DNA of 64,000 nucleotides from HXMU1420-13 sp024742815 (GTDB lineage Bacteria; Bacteroidota; Rhodothermia; Balneolales; Balneolaceae): positions 124,001 through 188,000 of the forward strand of contig JANSXX010000003.1 in NCBI GenBank assembly GCA_024742815.1, written 5' to 3'. Both the position numbers and the translations under genes were made by a program. The notes beneath the pieces were generated by a model, which made no database searches, was not told where the DNA came from, and saw nothing but the letters and a program-made list of their open reading frames with translations. How positions within the stretch are numbered: position 1 is the first letter of the stretch; every line of letters begins with the position of its first letter. Shown one piece after another: positions 44,147 through 53,079 of the stretch.

Positions 44147-44998
44147 CTAAATGATGAGTAAAATGATTGCGATTATTGCTGCGATTAACCCAAAAAATTG
44201 GGTACGTGAAAGTAGGTCTTTCCAATAAAAAATACCCAGAAGAGTGCCTAACAATACATTCAGTATATTTGTTAATGAAAATACCAAAGCCCCTTCCAGC
44301 ATTTCGAGGGCGATTAAGATAAAATAGGACGAATAGAGGTTCACAATTCCAACAAGAACACCATAAAACATATGTTTTCTTGTGAACTTAACTTTCCCTT
44401 TATACGCCATGTAAGAAAGTCCCAAAATAAAGGCGCTACTAAATATTAATGCTAAAAAAGCCTCTTTTGGTAAGGCTGAAGTAAACTCGCGATCGTATAT
44501 TTTTAATAGCACATCTACGAGTCCATTCAAGAAAAAGAGAAGCAATAAAGAATACGAAAACACTCTTTTGGCATTCGATTTTTTTGATTTCGGCAACAAC
44601 AGAACCAGCGCCACAAACACGATAATAATCCCCAAATAATTCGCGGTATTTAAAAACTCTTTATACCAAAACAAACTTACAATAACTGGCAATACCAGCG
44701 ATAACCGCATAGCTGCTACACTTACCCCAACCCCATTTTTGTGCAACGAAAAGCTATATAGGAAAAAATTTATGATAAACAGTGCGCCCGTGAAAAGAGC
44801 AAAAACCAATGTTGCAGGAGCGGCATCAGTAATTACATCTAAATGATCTATTTGAAACCCACTGATTAAGCTGGCTACGGCGTAGTTTACTGTAAGTATA
44901 GGTACAATAGACAACTCTTTATTTCGAGCAAGTTTGAGTAAATGAGCGATTGCAATAGAGCAAACTACACTGGCAATGATGTACAAGAAACCAGTCAT
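44147..44998 (-). CDS. EamA/DMT-family membrane transporter
   Basis: 283 residues in about ten membrane segments with an internal repeat, as in DMT (drug/metabolite) transporters. The first half ends near VALVLLLPKSKKS; the second half repeats with the LGTLLGIFYWKDLLSRTQFFG motif. Substrate unknown. It starts in a TAATG overlap with the caspase-like gene and ends one base from pta, so it is in the ackA-pta transcript. Confidence 0.85.
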   Translation of the reverse strand: MTGFLYIIASVVCSIAIAHLLKLARNKELSIVPILTVNYAVASLISGFQIDHLDVITDAAPATLVFALFTGALFIINFFLYSFSLHKNGVGVSVAAMRLSLVLPVIVSLFWYKEFLNTANYLGIIIVFVALVLLLPKSKKSNAKRVFSYSLLLLFFLNGLVDVLLKIYDREFTSALPKEAFLALIFSSAFILGLSYMAYKGKVKFTRKHMFYGVLVGIVNLYSSYFILIALEMLEGALVFSLTNILNVLLGTLLGIFYWKDLLSRTQFFGLIAAIIAIILLII

Positions 44999-46698
44999 TA
45001 TTCAATCAAACTGATGCCGGATTCACCAAAAAACAATATATGTTGGGGTTGATTGTGCAACCTTCGGCTGGTGTAATCAACATTCCGTTGTAAATGATTT
45101 ACTATTTCAGAAACCGTAGTAGCGCCTTGCTTTATAGCATCTGCAATAAAGTAACTGAAGATACTGTGGCGTTTTTGTTCCCCCCCGCTTCGTGAGTAAT
45201 TTCTTGATCGTTGAGTTTCGGACGAACTAACGATAATTGCACTGTTGGGATTATTTTCTAGTATCTGATTGGCAAGCGGTTCGATAAGTATCTGATCCTG
45301 ATCATCAATATTGTCGATATCGAGTAAAATGATGAGTTCTTCTACAGGTAATCTTGAAATCCCGCTAAAAAAGGAATTAAGATTGATCATGCTTGAGGTG
45401 CTGCCGCCAGTGCCATAAAGCAGCATTTCGCTATTTTCTCCTGATGTTACATATCCCGAAACATAAACTACCAGATGTTTTTGATCACCACGTATGTCGT
45501 TTGCTAATCGATTGTAAGCCAATACAAGTTGCTGTTGATTCTCTACATTGGTAACGGTTCTGATGTTTCCGCTACGAAAAGAAAATGCATTCTCAAGGTA
45601 AGCCGACATTAACTGAGCATCACGTTCAGCATAATTTCGTTCAGATAATTCCCCTTGGTATTCTCTGTTGGCCAACACAAAACCAAAACTTCTTTCATTT
45701 TGATCTACATGAGTGGGGATATCCGATTCAACATCGATATTTCCAAATGGAATATTGGGTACCGTAACAATTGAAAGTTGTGATGCGAATTCTGTTGGTC
45801 GCCAAATAAGGTAAGCATCAGACTTAGAAACATAGGTTTCAGAGATACCAAACAATACTTTGTACCATAAACTGTCTTCTTCCACAAATCTGAGCTGACT
45901 TCCCTGCGCCAAATCCGTTAATATGGTTCTTGATTCCAATACAGGTTCATCACGTAAAGCAGTGACTTCGGTATCAATCACAACAAACTGTTCTAAAAAC
46001 GATGAAATGGGAACGGTGTTTACGTAAATATCCTCATTAAAATAGATTTCAACCGTAATTACATCGTCATCCTGGTACTCGGATTCCTCCGGATTAAAGC
46101 TTTCGAGCAAATTTATGGTAAACCGACTGTTTCTATACTCGAGATCATCGCCAAAAGCTACGATTTCTCCATCGTGGTACATCGTATAGGATATATCGGT
46201 GGATAAATCAGGGGATGCACTCACGGTATCGGTTTCCGTAACAGAACCTGTTCTCCGAAGTAATCGAACTTCGCCTGTTGGCGTAGGATCTCCGGTAGGA
46301 TTCATATTGAGAAAAGATGCTAAGGAAACTAATGCTGCAGTCCCAAATAATGCTTGTTGAGTGGATTTAGGCTGATCAATCAGTAATGCTGCAGATGTAG
46401 CAAGCGAAGCACCGCCTAAGCCAAGTAATACCGATTTAAAACTAGGCCGATAGCGTTGGATGTACCGATCTGTTCGTACTCTTTGTGTATACTCGAAGGT
46501 ATTGGCTGATTTTATTTCGAATTGAATCACCGGATTCTGAGGCGAAACTGAGCCAACTCGGGTTAAAAACTGATCGGAAGAAAGTAATTCAAAATCATTA
46601 CGATCAATCTCATATTGATTCTCAACTACCCATTTTGAACTGGAGCAAGCAGAACCAATCAATAAAAATAGAATCAAAATGTTCCGGAGTCGGATCAT
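44998..46698 (-). CDS. caspase-fold lipoprotein without catalytic residues, SH3 domain
   Basis: 566 residues. A lipoprotein leader (ILFLLIGSAC, C18), two hydrophobic segments near 90-130, a bacterial SH3-like domain (about 245-300, ending WYKVLFGISETYVSKSDA), and a C-terminal caspase-like (C14) domain from about 337: FGFVLANREYQGELSERN, then VVYVSGYVTSG and ELIILLDIDNID. In active caspase-like proteins these motifs are SGHG and DxC. Here the His position is Y416 and the Cys position is D462, so it should be an inactive pseudo-protease. It shares 4 bp with ackA and is coupled to the EamA gene. Confidence 0.8.
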   Translation of the reverse strand: MIRLRNILILFLLIGSACSSSKWVVENQYEIDRNDFELLSSDQFLTRVGSVSPQNPVIQFEIKSANTFEYTQRVRTDRYIQRYRPSFKSVLLGLGGASLATSAALLIDQPKSTQQALFGTAALVSLASFLNMNPTGDPTPTGEVRLLRRTGSVTETDTVSASPDLSTDISYTMYHDGEIVAFGDDLEYRNSRFTINLLESFNPEESEYQDDDVITVEIYFNEDIYVNTVPISSFLEQFVVIDTEVTALRDEPVLESRTILTDLAQGSQLRFVEEDSLWYKVLFGISETYVSKSDAYLIWRPTEFASQLSIVTVPNIPFGNIDVESDIPTHVDQNERSFGFVLANREYQGELSERNYAERDAQLMSAYLENAFSFRSGNIRTVTNVENQQQLVLAYNRLANDIRGDQKHLVVYVSGYVTSGENSEMLLYGTGGSTSSMINLNSFFSGISRLPVEELIILLDIDNIDDQDQILIEPLANQILENNPNSAIIVSSSETQRSRNYSRSGGEQKRHSIFSYFIADAIKQGATTVSEIVNHLQRNVDYTSRRLHNQPQHILFFGESGISLIE

Positions 46699-47909
46699 GC
46701 CCAGGGTGTTTGTTTCGATGCCAGCGCAATTTTAGCAGAATCTATCGCAATTACTAATTCCTCATTGGTAGGAATTACCATCACTTCTACCTGAGAATCA
46801 TCCGTTGAAATTACAGTATTACTTCGATCAGCATTTCGATCTGCATCTAGCTTAACACCTGCATATTGCATGTCTTTGAGGATTAACTCGCGAATTTTTG
46901 CTGAATTCTCACCAATACCACCGGTAAAAATTATTGCATCCACTCCATTCATTGCTGCGATGTAAGCACCAATATATTTTTTAGCTCGGTAGCAAAAAAC
47001 GTCGATAGCTTCTTGGCATCGTCGATCGCCATTTTCGGCTTCTTCGAGAAGATCTCGCATATCGCCCGCATATCCACTTAGGCCAAGTAAACCGGAATGT
47101 TTGTTTAGGAGTGCATGAACATTAGCTAGCGAAAGCTCTTCTTTTTCAATCAAATAAAACATGATGGATGGATCGATATCGCCACTTCGCGTTCCCATCA
47201 CCAAACCTTCCAAAGGGGTAAATCCCATACTGGTATCGATAGAAAGTCCGTCTTTGATGGCTGTAATAGATCCACCATTACCTAAATGACAAGTGATTAT
47301 TTTGGTGCCATCTTTTTTCTTCTCAGCGAGTTTGTAATACTGTCGACTTACGTAATAGTGACTGGTTCCATGAAAACCGTATCGTCGGATTTTATACCTG
47401 CGATATAAACGGTTTGGGATGCCATACAAAAACGCATGCTGAGGGATGGAATGATGAAAAGCAGTATCAAATACCGCAACATGAGGTACATTAGGCAAGT
47501 GTTTCTTAGCTGCTCTGATGCCCTGTAAGTTTGGAGGATTGTGAAGCGGAGCAATATCGAATGCAGCTTGTATTGCCTCTTCAACGTCTTCATCAATAAG
47601 AACGGAATCTTTGAATGTTTCCCCACCATGCACCACTCGGTGGCCAACCGCTTCAATTTCATCAAGTGAATGCAAATAATCGTTATCTGCTGCAATCAAC
47701 AATTCCATAATTGTTTTAAGGGCTGCAGCGTGATTTTCAAGAGCAATGGATTTCTTTATTGGCTTTTCACCTTTAAACTCTTGCTTAATAATGGAGGTTA
47801 CTGCTCCTATCCGTTCTACCAATCCTTTACAAAGGGTCTCTCTGTTCTCTGTGTCTATTAATTGATATTTAATGGATGAACTACCGCAGTTTATGACAAA
47901 AATCTTCAT
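46695..47909 (-). CDS. ackA: acetate kinase
   Basis: 404 residues, ASKHA fold. Motifs: FVINCGSSSIKYQLID, the His-containing VFDTAFHHSIPQHAFLYG, RYGFHGTSHYYVS, HLGNGGSI and SGDIDP. It interconverts acetate and acetyl phosphate with ATP. Its stop overlaps the caspase-like gene start by 4 nt (ATGA). pta is in the same run of genes but not adjacent. Confidence 0.96.
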   Translation of the reverse strand: MKIFVINCGSSSIKYQLIDTENRETLCKGLVERIGAVTSIIKQEFKGEKPIKKSIALENHAAALKTIMELLIAADNDYLHSLDEIEAVGHRVVHGGETFKDSVLIDEDVEEAIQAAFDIAPLHNPPNLQGIRAAKKHLPNVPHVAVFDTAFHHSIPQHAFLYGIPNRLYRRYKIRRYGFHGTSHYYVSRQYYKLAEKKKDGTKIITCHLGNGGSITAIKDGLSIDTSMGFTPLEGLVMGTRSGDIDPSIMFYLIEKEELSLANVHALLNKHSGLLGLSGYAGDMRDLLEEAENGDRRCQEAIDVFCYRAKKYIGAYIAAMNGVDAIIFTGGIGENSAKIRELILKDMQYAGVKLDADRNADRSNTVISTDDSQVEVMVIPTNEELVIAIDSAKIALASKQTPWA

Positions 47910-47911
47910 GA

Positions 47912-49210
47912 CTAAAAATTGAAAATGGCACCGAAGCCAATAACGTTTCTAAATTTAAAATTGCTTTCGTTATTCATTGTTGATGAAAGCCAGAATGGTA
48001 GATCGTATCGGACAAAAATGCCTCGATCTTTACCTAAATAATCAGGAATGTTGATCGAAAACTGAAATCCGAGTCCTGCATCCGCTAACCACTTTTCCGA
48101 TTCAAAAACACTCTCAACTTTTGGCGGAATTACTGCCGGGAATACATCGACATTGGGATCGCGAAGCACGCTAGTGCCTTTACCTCTACTAACATCAATA
48201 AATGTATACGTTCTGAACTCAATCAGATCACCAAGATATTTGATGTTTGTTAATTTATTATGAAGAGGATTCGGAAAATCAATTTCTGCATTTAATGAGA
48301 TACTTTGATGATGCAAGGGAAACTCAAACTGCCCACCAGGAGAATTTTCCATAGTTTCCAACAACTCTGACATGTATGCCTGATATCCTCTCAGATTAGC
48401 CCCTCCCTCAAAGTGAATAAATCCATCATTCAGCCATGAAGTAGGCACCGTTCCTGAAGCTCTTGAAAATCCATTCCATTGCCATTCAACGGGAGCACCA
48501 TTTGTAGAAAGAAACTTAAATTCAGGAGTTGCTAACTCAGAAGTAAACCCAAGAAAATTCCTGAGCCTGATTTTATAATCACCTGAATAGTTAATCACAT
48601 AATTTAGCGTAAGCGTTGCAGTAGAAAAGTTTATGGTATTCTTATCAACATTTCTTTGAACGGTGACATCGCCAAAAAACTGACTTCTATCAAACTTTTC
48701 ACTAATCCTAATATTGGCTCCAATCATCGTTCTCCAACCTTGTTGCCACAAGTATCGATACGGTTGATATTCGGCGTCAAAATGGCCTTGTCTTGAGGTA
48801 AAAACTGAAGCCTCTACATAGTCTAATTCCTGAAAACCTCGCTGCCATCGTTTATTGAATTGAAGTTTATGAATCGAATATCCGGTGCGAACAGATGAAA
48901 TCAGTTGAACACTCCCTTCGTTCATATAACTGCTAATGGCAGGGATAGGATTTGTGTATGAAACATAATAGCTAACAGGTTTTTCCGGAAGTTTTGTTGC
49001 TAACCAAATTCCGGCATCCACTCTGTGCGGACCATCTTTAAATGTGCCCTGCATTTCGCCTAAAAATCGAGCTCCTAACCGAACGCCATCGGTTGAGTTG
49101 AGCCAAGCGTCTGGGTAAATGGCAAGCTCGTAGGGTTGAGCTTCTATATTGGTTGAAAATGAACCAAAGCCAACAAAGAAAATGATTGCAATTAAAGCTC
49201 GATGTGCCAC
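47912..49210 (-). CDS. outer-membrane beta-barrel-like protein, unknown
   Basis: About 432 residues. The frame opens at an ATG (49279) inside the NUDIX gene, but the GTG at 49210 gives a normal signal peptide (AHRALIAIIFFVGFGSFS, cut after EAQ), so I start there. The body consists of alternating hydrophobic strands rich in Tyr, Trp and Phe, ending FGAIFNF with terminal Phe, the outer-membrane barrel signature. I know no specific family; C-terminal barrels of exported peptidases look similar. It ends 2 bp before ackA, so it is in the same transcript. Confidence 0.7.
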   Translation of the reverse strand: MAHRALIAIIFFVGFGSFSTNIEAQPYELAIYPDAWLNSTDGVRLGARFLGEMQGTFKDGPHRVDAGIWLATKLPEKPVSYYVSYTNPIPAISSYMNEGSVQLISSVRTGYSIHKLQFNKRWQRGFQELDYVEASVFTSRQGHFDAEYQPYRYLWQQGWRTMIGANIRISEKFDRSQFFGDVTVQRNVDKNTINFSTATLTLNYVINYSGDYKIRLRNFLGFTSELATPEFKFLSTNGAPVEWQWNGFSRASGTVPTSWLNDGFIHFEGGANLRGYQAYMSELLETMENSPGGQFEFPLHHQSISLNAEIDFPNPLHNKLTNIKYLGDLIEFRTYTFIDVSRGKGTSVLRDPNVDVFPAVIPPKVESVFESEKWLADAGLGFQFSINIPDYLGKDRGIFVRYDLPFWLSSTMNNESNFKFRNVIGFGAIFNF

Positions 49211-49641
49211 TCGGGTAGTATTTGTTGATTTCGTAACAACTGATCTGTTAGTCGAATCAAGCGTTTTTGTTCCGGCCATGCGATCATAGCATCAATTTCA
49301 TCCGCCTTAACCCAACGGTATTCGGTATGTTCGTCGTCTAGAATAATGGATGCAGATGTTGGTAACTCGGCAGCAAAGGCCGGTATTTGATGAATCTGAT
49401 CCGATGATGCTTCATAAAAGCTATTCACGGATGGAATTGTCCAAAAGATTTCAGGAAAAACATCTAGCTCTTCTTTTAGTTCTCTAAGCGCAGCTTGCCA
49501 CGATGCTTCGTTTGCTTCCACTTTACCGCCCACCATGCGCCACTGATTAGCGTAAATTTTCTTTTTTGAACGCAGTAATAGCAAAAACTCCGGAATCCCG
49601 GAGTTCATTTTGTACACATACACATCGATGAGCTTTTTCAT
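49192..49641 (-). CDS. NUDIX hydrolase
   Basis: 149 residues with the NUDIX box GKVEANEASWQAALRELKEEL. The rest (LRSKKKIYANQWRMVGG, YRWVKADEIDAM) is typical of dNTP or sugar-nucleotide pyrophosphohydrolases of the MutT/NudB type. The exact substrate is unknown. Its end overlaps the following barrel protein gene. greA precedes it by 6 bp. Confidence 0.9.
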   Translation of the reverse strand: MKKLIDVYVYKMNSGIPEFLLLLRSKKKIYANQWRMVGGKVEANEASWQAALRELKEELDVFPEIFWTIPSVNSFYEASSDQIHQIPAFAAELPTSASIILDDEHTEYRWVKADEIDAMIAWPEQKRLIRLTDQLLRNQQILPEWHIEL

Positions 49642-49647
49642 CGTGGC

Positions 49648-50121
49648 TTATATTTCGATCTTCTTAATCTCAAGTTCTAAAATACCTGCAGGTACTTTTA
49701 CTTCCACAGTTTCACCCACTTCCCGGCCCAGTAGTGCTTTTCCTATGGGTGAATCCACACTAATTTTTCCTTTCTTAAAATCCGCTTCGTTTGCAGATAC
49801 TAAAGTGTATTGCATTTCTTTATTCATCTTTTTGTTTAAGATGGTAACCTTAGTTAATACACGAACTTTTGATAAATCCAGATCTTTCGCATCAATAATT
49901 CGAGCATTTGCAAGAATGTCTTCCAATTTAGTGATCCGGTCTTCCATGTGCCCTTGTGCTTCTTTAGCGGCATCATATTCGGCATTCTCACTCAAATCCC
50001 CTTTTGCACGTGCTTCGGCAATATCTGCGGCCACTTCACGTCGCCCCCTGGTTTTCAAGTCCTTTAGCTCTGCATCAAGCTTATCATAACCTTCTTGCGA
50101 CAAATATTGAACTTTACTCAT
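49648..50121 (-). CDS. greA: transcription elongation factor GreA
   Basis: 157 residues: N-terminal coiled-coil with SENAEYDAAKEAQG at its tip and a C-terminal FKBP-like domain ending AGILELEIKKIEI. The pattern of GreA: a starting YLSQEGYDKLDAELKDLKT and SPIGKALLGREVGETVEVKVP. It rescues stalled RNA polymerase by stimulating transcript cleavage. NUDIX follows after 6 bp. Confidence 0.95.
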   Translation of the reverse strand: MSKVQYLSQEGYDKLDAELKDLKTRGRREVAADIAEARAKGDLSENAEYDAAKEAQGHMEDRITKLEDILANARIIDAKDLDLSKVRVLTKVTILNKKMNKEMQYTLVSANEADFKKGKISVDSPIGKALLGREVGETVEVKVPAGILELEIKKIEI

Positions 50122-50145
50122 ACTCTTTTTCTGTTCGGTTGCTGA

Positions 50146-50185
50146 TATAAATAAAAAGAAGCATGCCGAGGTCGGAATGCTTCTT
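50146..50185 (-). terminator. rho-independent terminator after MFS gene
   Basis: Stem AGAAGCAT / ATGCTTCT (extending by one pair) with inner CCGA / TCGG separated by one mismatch and a very small loop, at 50157-50185. On the minus strand it is followed by TTTTTATTTATATC. It lies about 63 bp after the MFS stop and 25 bp before greA, so greA begins a new unit. Confidence 0.8.
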
Positions 50186-50247
50186 CAATTGAGTGCGGAA
50201 AATACAGCCTTTCCAACTGTTTTTCTAATCTTTCTGGCAGAATAACC

Positions 50248-51480
50248 TTAGTTCGCAGATTGCAATTTCCATTTCCTCATCACCCAATAAGCACCGGCTA
50301 ATGAAATCGCGCATAGGATAGAACCTGCAATAAATGCAGCGCCCGGCAATATGAACGGCGCACTCTGTGAGGTGAAGTAACCAAATAGGCCTGTCATCAT
50401 TGGCGGACCAATTATCGCCGACAAGCTAATCAAACTGGTTAAGGCCCCTTGTAATTCGCCCTGTTGATTATTCTGAACTCCATTTGATATGATGCCTTGT
50501 AACGCTGGTCCGGCAAAACCACCAAGTGCGAAAGGCGCGATCATCACTAAAAGCATCCAACCACTTGGGACAAATGCAAAGCCAAGAAACCCGAAGATGT
50601 AGAAAATCAACCCGATGTATACTGATTTTTGCTCGCCCCATTTTGGAATAAACACTCGGGTTAATCCACCTTGAACTACGGCAACGCAAACACCAACAAT
50701 TCCCAGCGAAAAGCCAACCATAGCCTCATTCCAATCAAACCGGAGCATAGTGAAGTACGTCCAGGTGCTTTGAGTAGCATGATGAGATAAGTATAAGACA
50801 AAAAAGATGACTACTAATCCGGATATTGCAGGGAACTTCTTGATTTGAAGCAATGAACCCAACGGATTTGCTCGCCTCCATTCGAAAGGCCGACGGTTTT
50901 CTTCTGATAAGGACTCGGGCAGGATGAAGTATCCATAGGCACAATTCAAAAATGCTAACCCAGCTGAGGCAAAAAACGGCACTCTTGCGCCATATTCACC
51001 CAATAACCCTCCAATTACAGGACCTAATATAAATCCCATCCCAAAAGCAGCACCGATTAATCCAAAATTCTGTGCTCTTTTTTCAGGTTCGCTGATATCA
51101 GCGATGTAAGCAGTTGCTGTGGTATGTGAGGCTCCGAAAATTCCGGCTAAAATTCTGGCTCCAAAAAGCCAATAAATATTGGGTGCAAATCCTGTGATGA
51201 TGTAGTCTATACCAAATCCGGCAAGGGACAGTAGTAATACTGGTCGCCGACCAAAACGATCACTGAGTCCTCCAATAATCGGTGCGAATAGAAACTGCAT
51301 TCCGGCATAAACAAACATCAGCCAACCACCATAAATCGCTGCTTTCCCTAAACCTTCACCGGTTAATTCCATGATTAGAGCCGGGATCACAGGGATAATA
51401 ATTCCCAGACCGATGGTATCAATTACAACGGTGATGAAAATAAAAGTAAGTGCTGCTTTTCTGGGTTTTTTCCGGCTCAT
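50248..51480 (-). CDS. TetA-like MFS efflux transporter
   Basis: 410 residues from MSRKKPRKAALTFIF, with 12 membrane segments. The major-facilitator motif A is visible (GGLSDRFGRRPVLL), plus motif C in the middle (GAAFGMGFILGPVIGG) typical of drug/proton antiporters; overall pattern is of TCR/Tet transporters. In environmental bacteria this class exports various small compounds; tetracycline specificity cannot be claimed. The in-frame start at 51498 adds six residues. Divergent from the SpoU gene. Confidence 0.9.
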   Translation of the reverse strand: MSRKKPRKAALTFIFITVVIDTIGLGIIIPVIPALIMELTGEGLGKAAIYGGWLMFVYAGMQFLFAPIIGGLSDRFGRRPVLLLSLAGFGIDYIITGFAPNIYWLFGARILAGIFGASHTTATAYIADISEPEKRAQNFGLIGAAFGMGFILGPVIGGLLGEYGARVPFFASAGLAFLNCAYGYFILPESLSEENRRPFEWRRANPLGSLLQIKKFPAISGLVVIFFVLYLSHHATQSTWTYFTMLRFDWNEAMVGFSLGIVGVCVAVVQGGLTRVFIPKWGEQKSVYIGLIFYIFGFLGFAFVPSGWMLLVMIAPFALGGFAGPALQGIISNGVQNNQQGELQGALTSLISLSAIIGPPMMTGLFGYFTSQSAPFILPGAAFIAGSILCAISLAGAYWVMRKWKLQSAN

Positions 51481-51548
51481 GGTAAAAAATGAGCCCAATG
51501 ATAGGGTTATTTGGAATAGAATGATTGCCTAAATTCAGCCAAAAAATT

Positions 51549-52085
51549 ATGCCCAGAAAATTATCTACCAAAGAAATCCTAGAAGAAAACCTGGCACAAA
51601 AACCGCCCAAAGGGATGGAAAAAGTGAAAGTTATTCTTCATGATATACGAAGTATGCATAATGTGGGATCGGTGTTTCGTTCTGCTGATGCATTTGGCAT
51701 TTCAGAAATAATACTATCCGGCTATTCCCCTACTCCTCCACGTGATGAAATCACCAAAACGGCCATTGGCGCCGAAGAATTTGTAAACTGGCGATATGTT
51801 GAGGATGTACTCAACGAAATTGAAAACTTAAAAACATCGGGATACCTCATAATTGGACTGGAACAAACCAACGACAGTGTTTCGATGTTGGATTTAAACA
51901 TCGAGCCAAAACAAAAAATATGTATCGTAATGGGTAATGAAGTTTCAGGAATCGATAACCAGCTACTTCCGCTGATAGACACTTTCGTGGCTATCCCACA
52001 ATTCGGGCAAAAACACTCCCTAAACGTTTCTGTGGCAACCGGAGTTACTTTTTATGCACTGCTGGATAAATTCCATCGCCTGTAA
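51549..52085 (+). CDS. SpoU/TrmH-family RNA 2'-O-methyltransferase
   Basis: 178 residues from MPRKLSTKEILEENL (a TTG at 51525 is possible but less likely). Three SPOUT motifs are present: VLHDIRSMHNVGSVFRSADA-type motif 1 (N16-R region), IVMGNEVSGID and LNVSVATGVTFYALL. It methylates a ribose in tRNA or rRNA. The deep-knot fold is certain from these motifs; the target base is not. mscS-like gene follows after 23 bp. Confidence 0.92.
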   Translation: MPRKLSTKEILEENLAQKPPKGMEKVKVILHDIRSMHNVGSVFRSADAFGISEIILSGYSPTPPRDEITKTAIGAEEFVNWRYVEDVLNEIENLKTSGYLIIGLEQTNDSVSMLDLNIEPKQKICIVMGNEVSGIDNQLLPLIDTFVAIPQFGQKHSLNVSVATGVTFYALLDKFHRL

Positions 52086-52108
52086 CTGATAACGTAATTC
52101 TAAAAATT

Positions 52109-52975
52109 ATGAACGAATTTCTTACTTCATTAACCGATAAACTATCCTCGATATTCGACCCGGAACTCATAGGTAGTTGGCTCGCAGATGCCGTTGTAAA
52201 TCTTTTGATTGCAGTAAGCGTATTCACTGTTTTTTATTTGGTGTGGAGGATCATCAAGTTTGCTTCGAAACCCATTTTTGAACGATCCAAACTCGATGAA
52301 ACCAGCAGTATTTTTATTAATTCTATCATTAAGTACACCATTTTAATTTTTGGTGCGGTTACAGCTCTTGATTCAATAGGAATAAAAACTTCGGCTATTC
52401 TTACTTCCCTTGGTATTGTTGGTTTAACGATAGGATTTGCTGCCCGCGACTCACTTTCAAACATCATTTCAGGAATCATCATTTTTCTTGATCGCCCATT
52501 CGTAATTGGTGATCTGGTTGAAATTGACGGCAAATATGGAAAAGTAGATCGCATCACATTAAGAAGTACCCGAATTGTCACGGTAGATGGTAAGATGCTA
52601 GCTGTTCCCAATGTGGATGTAATCAACAAAACCGTGAGTTCTTACACCAACTTCCCGCATCTAAGAATTGATATTGAAGTAACCATTGGCGTTGAGGAAG
52701 ACATCGACAAAGCCAGAGCTATTCTTCTTGAATTAGTTGAAAACACCGACGTTTACATGACTACCCCACAACCTGAAGTCATCGTAAAAGCGTTGAACGA
52801 TTACAATGTGTTACTGGAACTACGGGCATGGATTCATCACGAAAGGGAACATCTTTCTCTTAAAGCAAAATTAAGGGAGCAGATTTTTAAGACCTTCAAT
52901 CAACATAATATTGCTATGCCTTTTGAAACTATTTCCATCGAACCTTTAAAAGTTCTGACTTCTGCCGAGCAATGA
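52109..52975 (+). CDS. MscS-family mechanosensitive ion channel
   Basis: 288 residues: three membrane helices, the third pore helix is ALDSIGIKTSAILTSLGIVGLTIGFAARD in outline, with Gly/Ala periodicity typical of MscS. Then a beta domain (PFVIGDLVEIDGKYGKVDRI) and an alpha-beta C-terminal part (ELRAWIHHERE). It opens under turgor to release solutes. Size fits MscS rather than larger MscK. It is followed by AbgT after 104 bp. Confidence 0.94.
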   Translation: MNEFLTSLTDKLSSIFDPELIGSWLADAVVNLLIAVSVFTVFYLVWRIIKFASKPIFERSKLDETSSIFINSIIKYTILIFGAVTALDSIGIKTSAILTSLGIVGLTIGFAARDSLSNIISGIIIFLDRPFVIGDLVEIDGKYGKVDRITLRSTRIVTVDGKMLAVPNVDVINKTVSSYTNFPHLRIDIEVTIGVEEDIDKARAILLELVENTDVYMTTPQPEVIVKALNDYNVLLELRAWIHHEREHLSLKAKLREQIFKTFNQHNIAMPFETISIEPLKVLTSAEQ

Positions 52976-53019
52976 ATTAGCTTCTCCATTTCGATCATCA
53001 AATAACATGTATTTTTGTC

Positions 53020-53049
53020 TTGTCAATTCTATAAATCCGCTTATTTTTA
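53020..53049 (+). promoter_or_regulatory. candidate promoter for AbgT transporter
   Basis: TTG at 53020-53022 and TATTTTTA at 53042-53049 (near TAnnTTTG) are separated by 19 nt, as in Bacteroidota promoters. A second TATTTTTG lies at 53010-53017. The gene starts at 53080. Confidence 0.3.
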
Positions 53050-53079
53050 GCCAAAATTTTAATCAACCAAATCAACTAG

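Noticed and set aside
49211..49279. Earlier ATG start of the barrel protein
   Set aside because: It would overlap the NUDIX gene by 88 bp and put a polar stretch before the signal peptide; the GTG at 49210 is better.
50248..51480. Acquired tetracycline resistance gene
   Set aside because: The protein is TetA-like only at family level, its base use matches its neighbours, and no mobile element or TetR gene is near.
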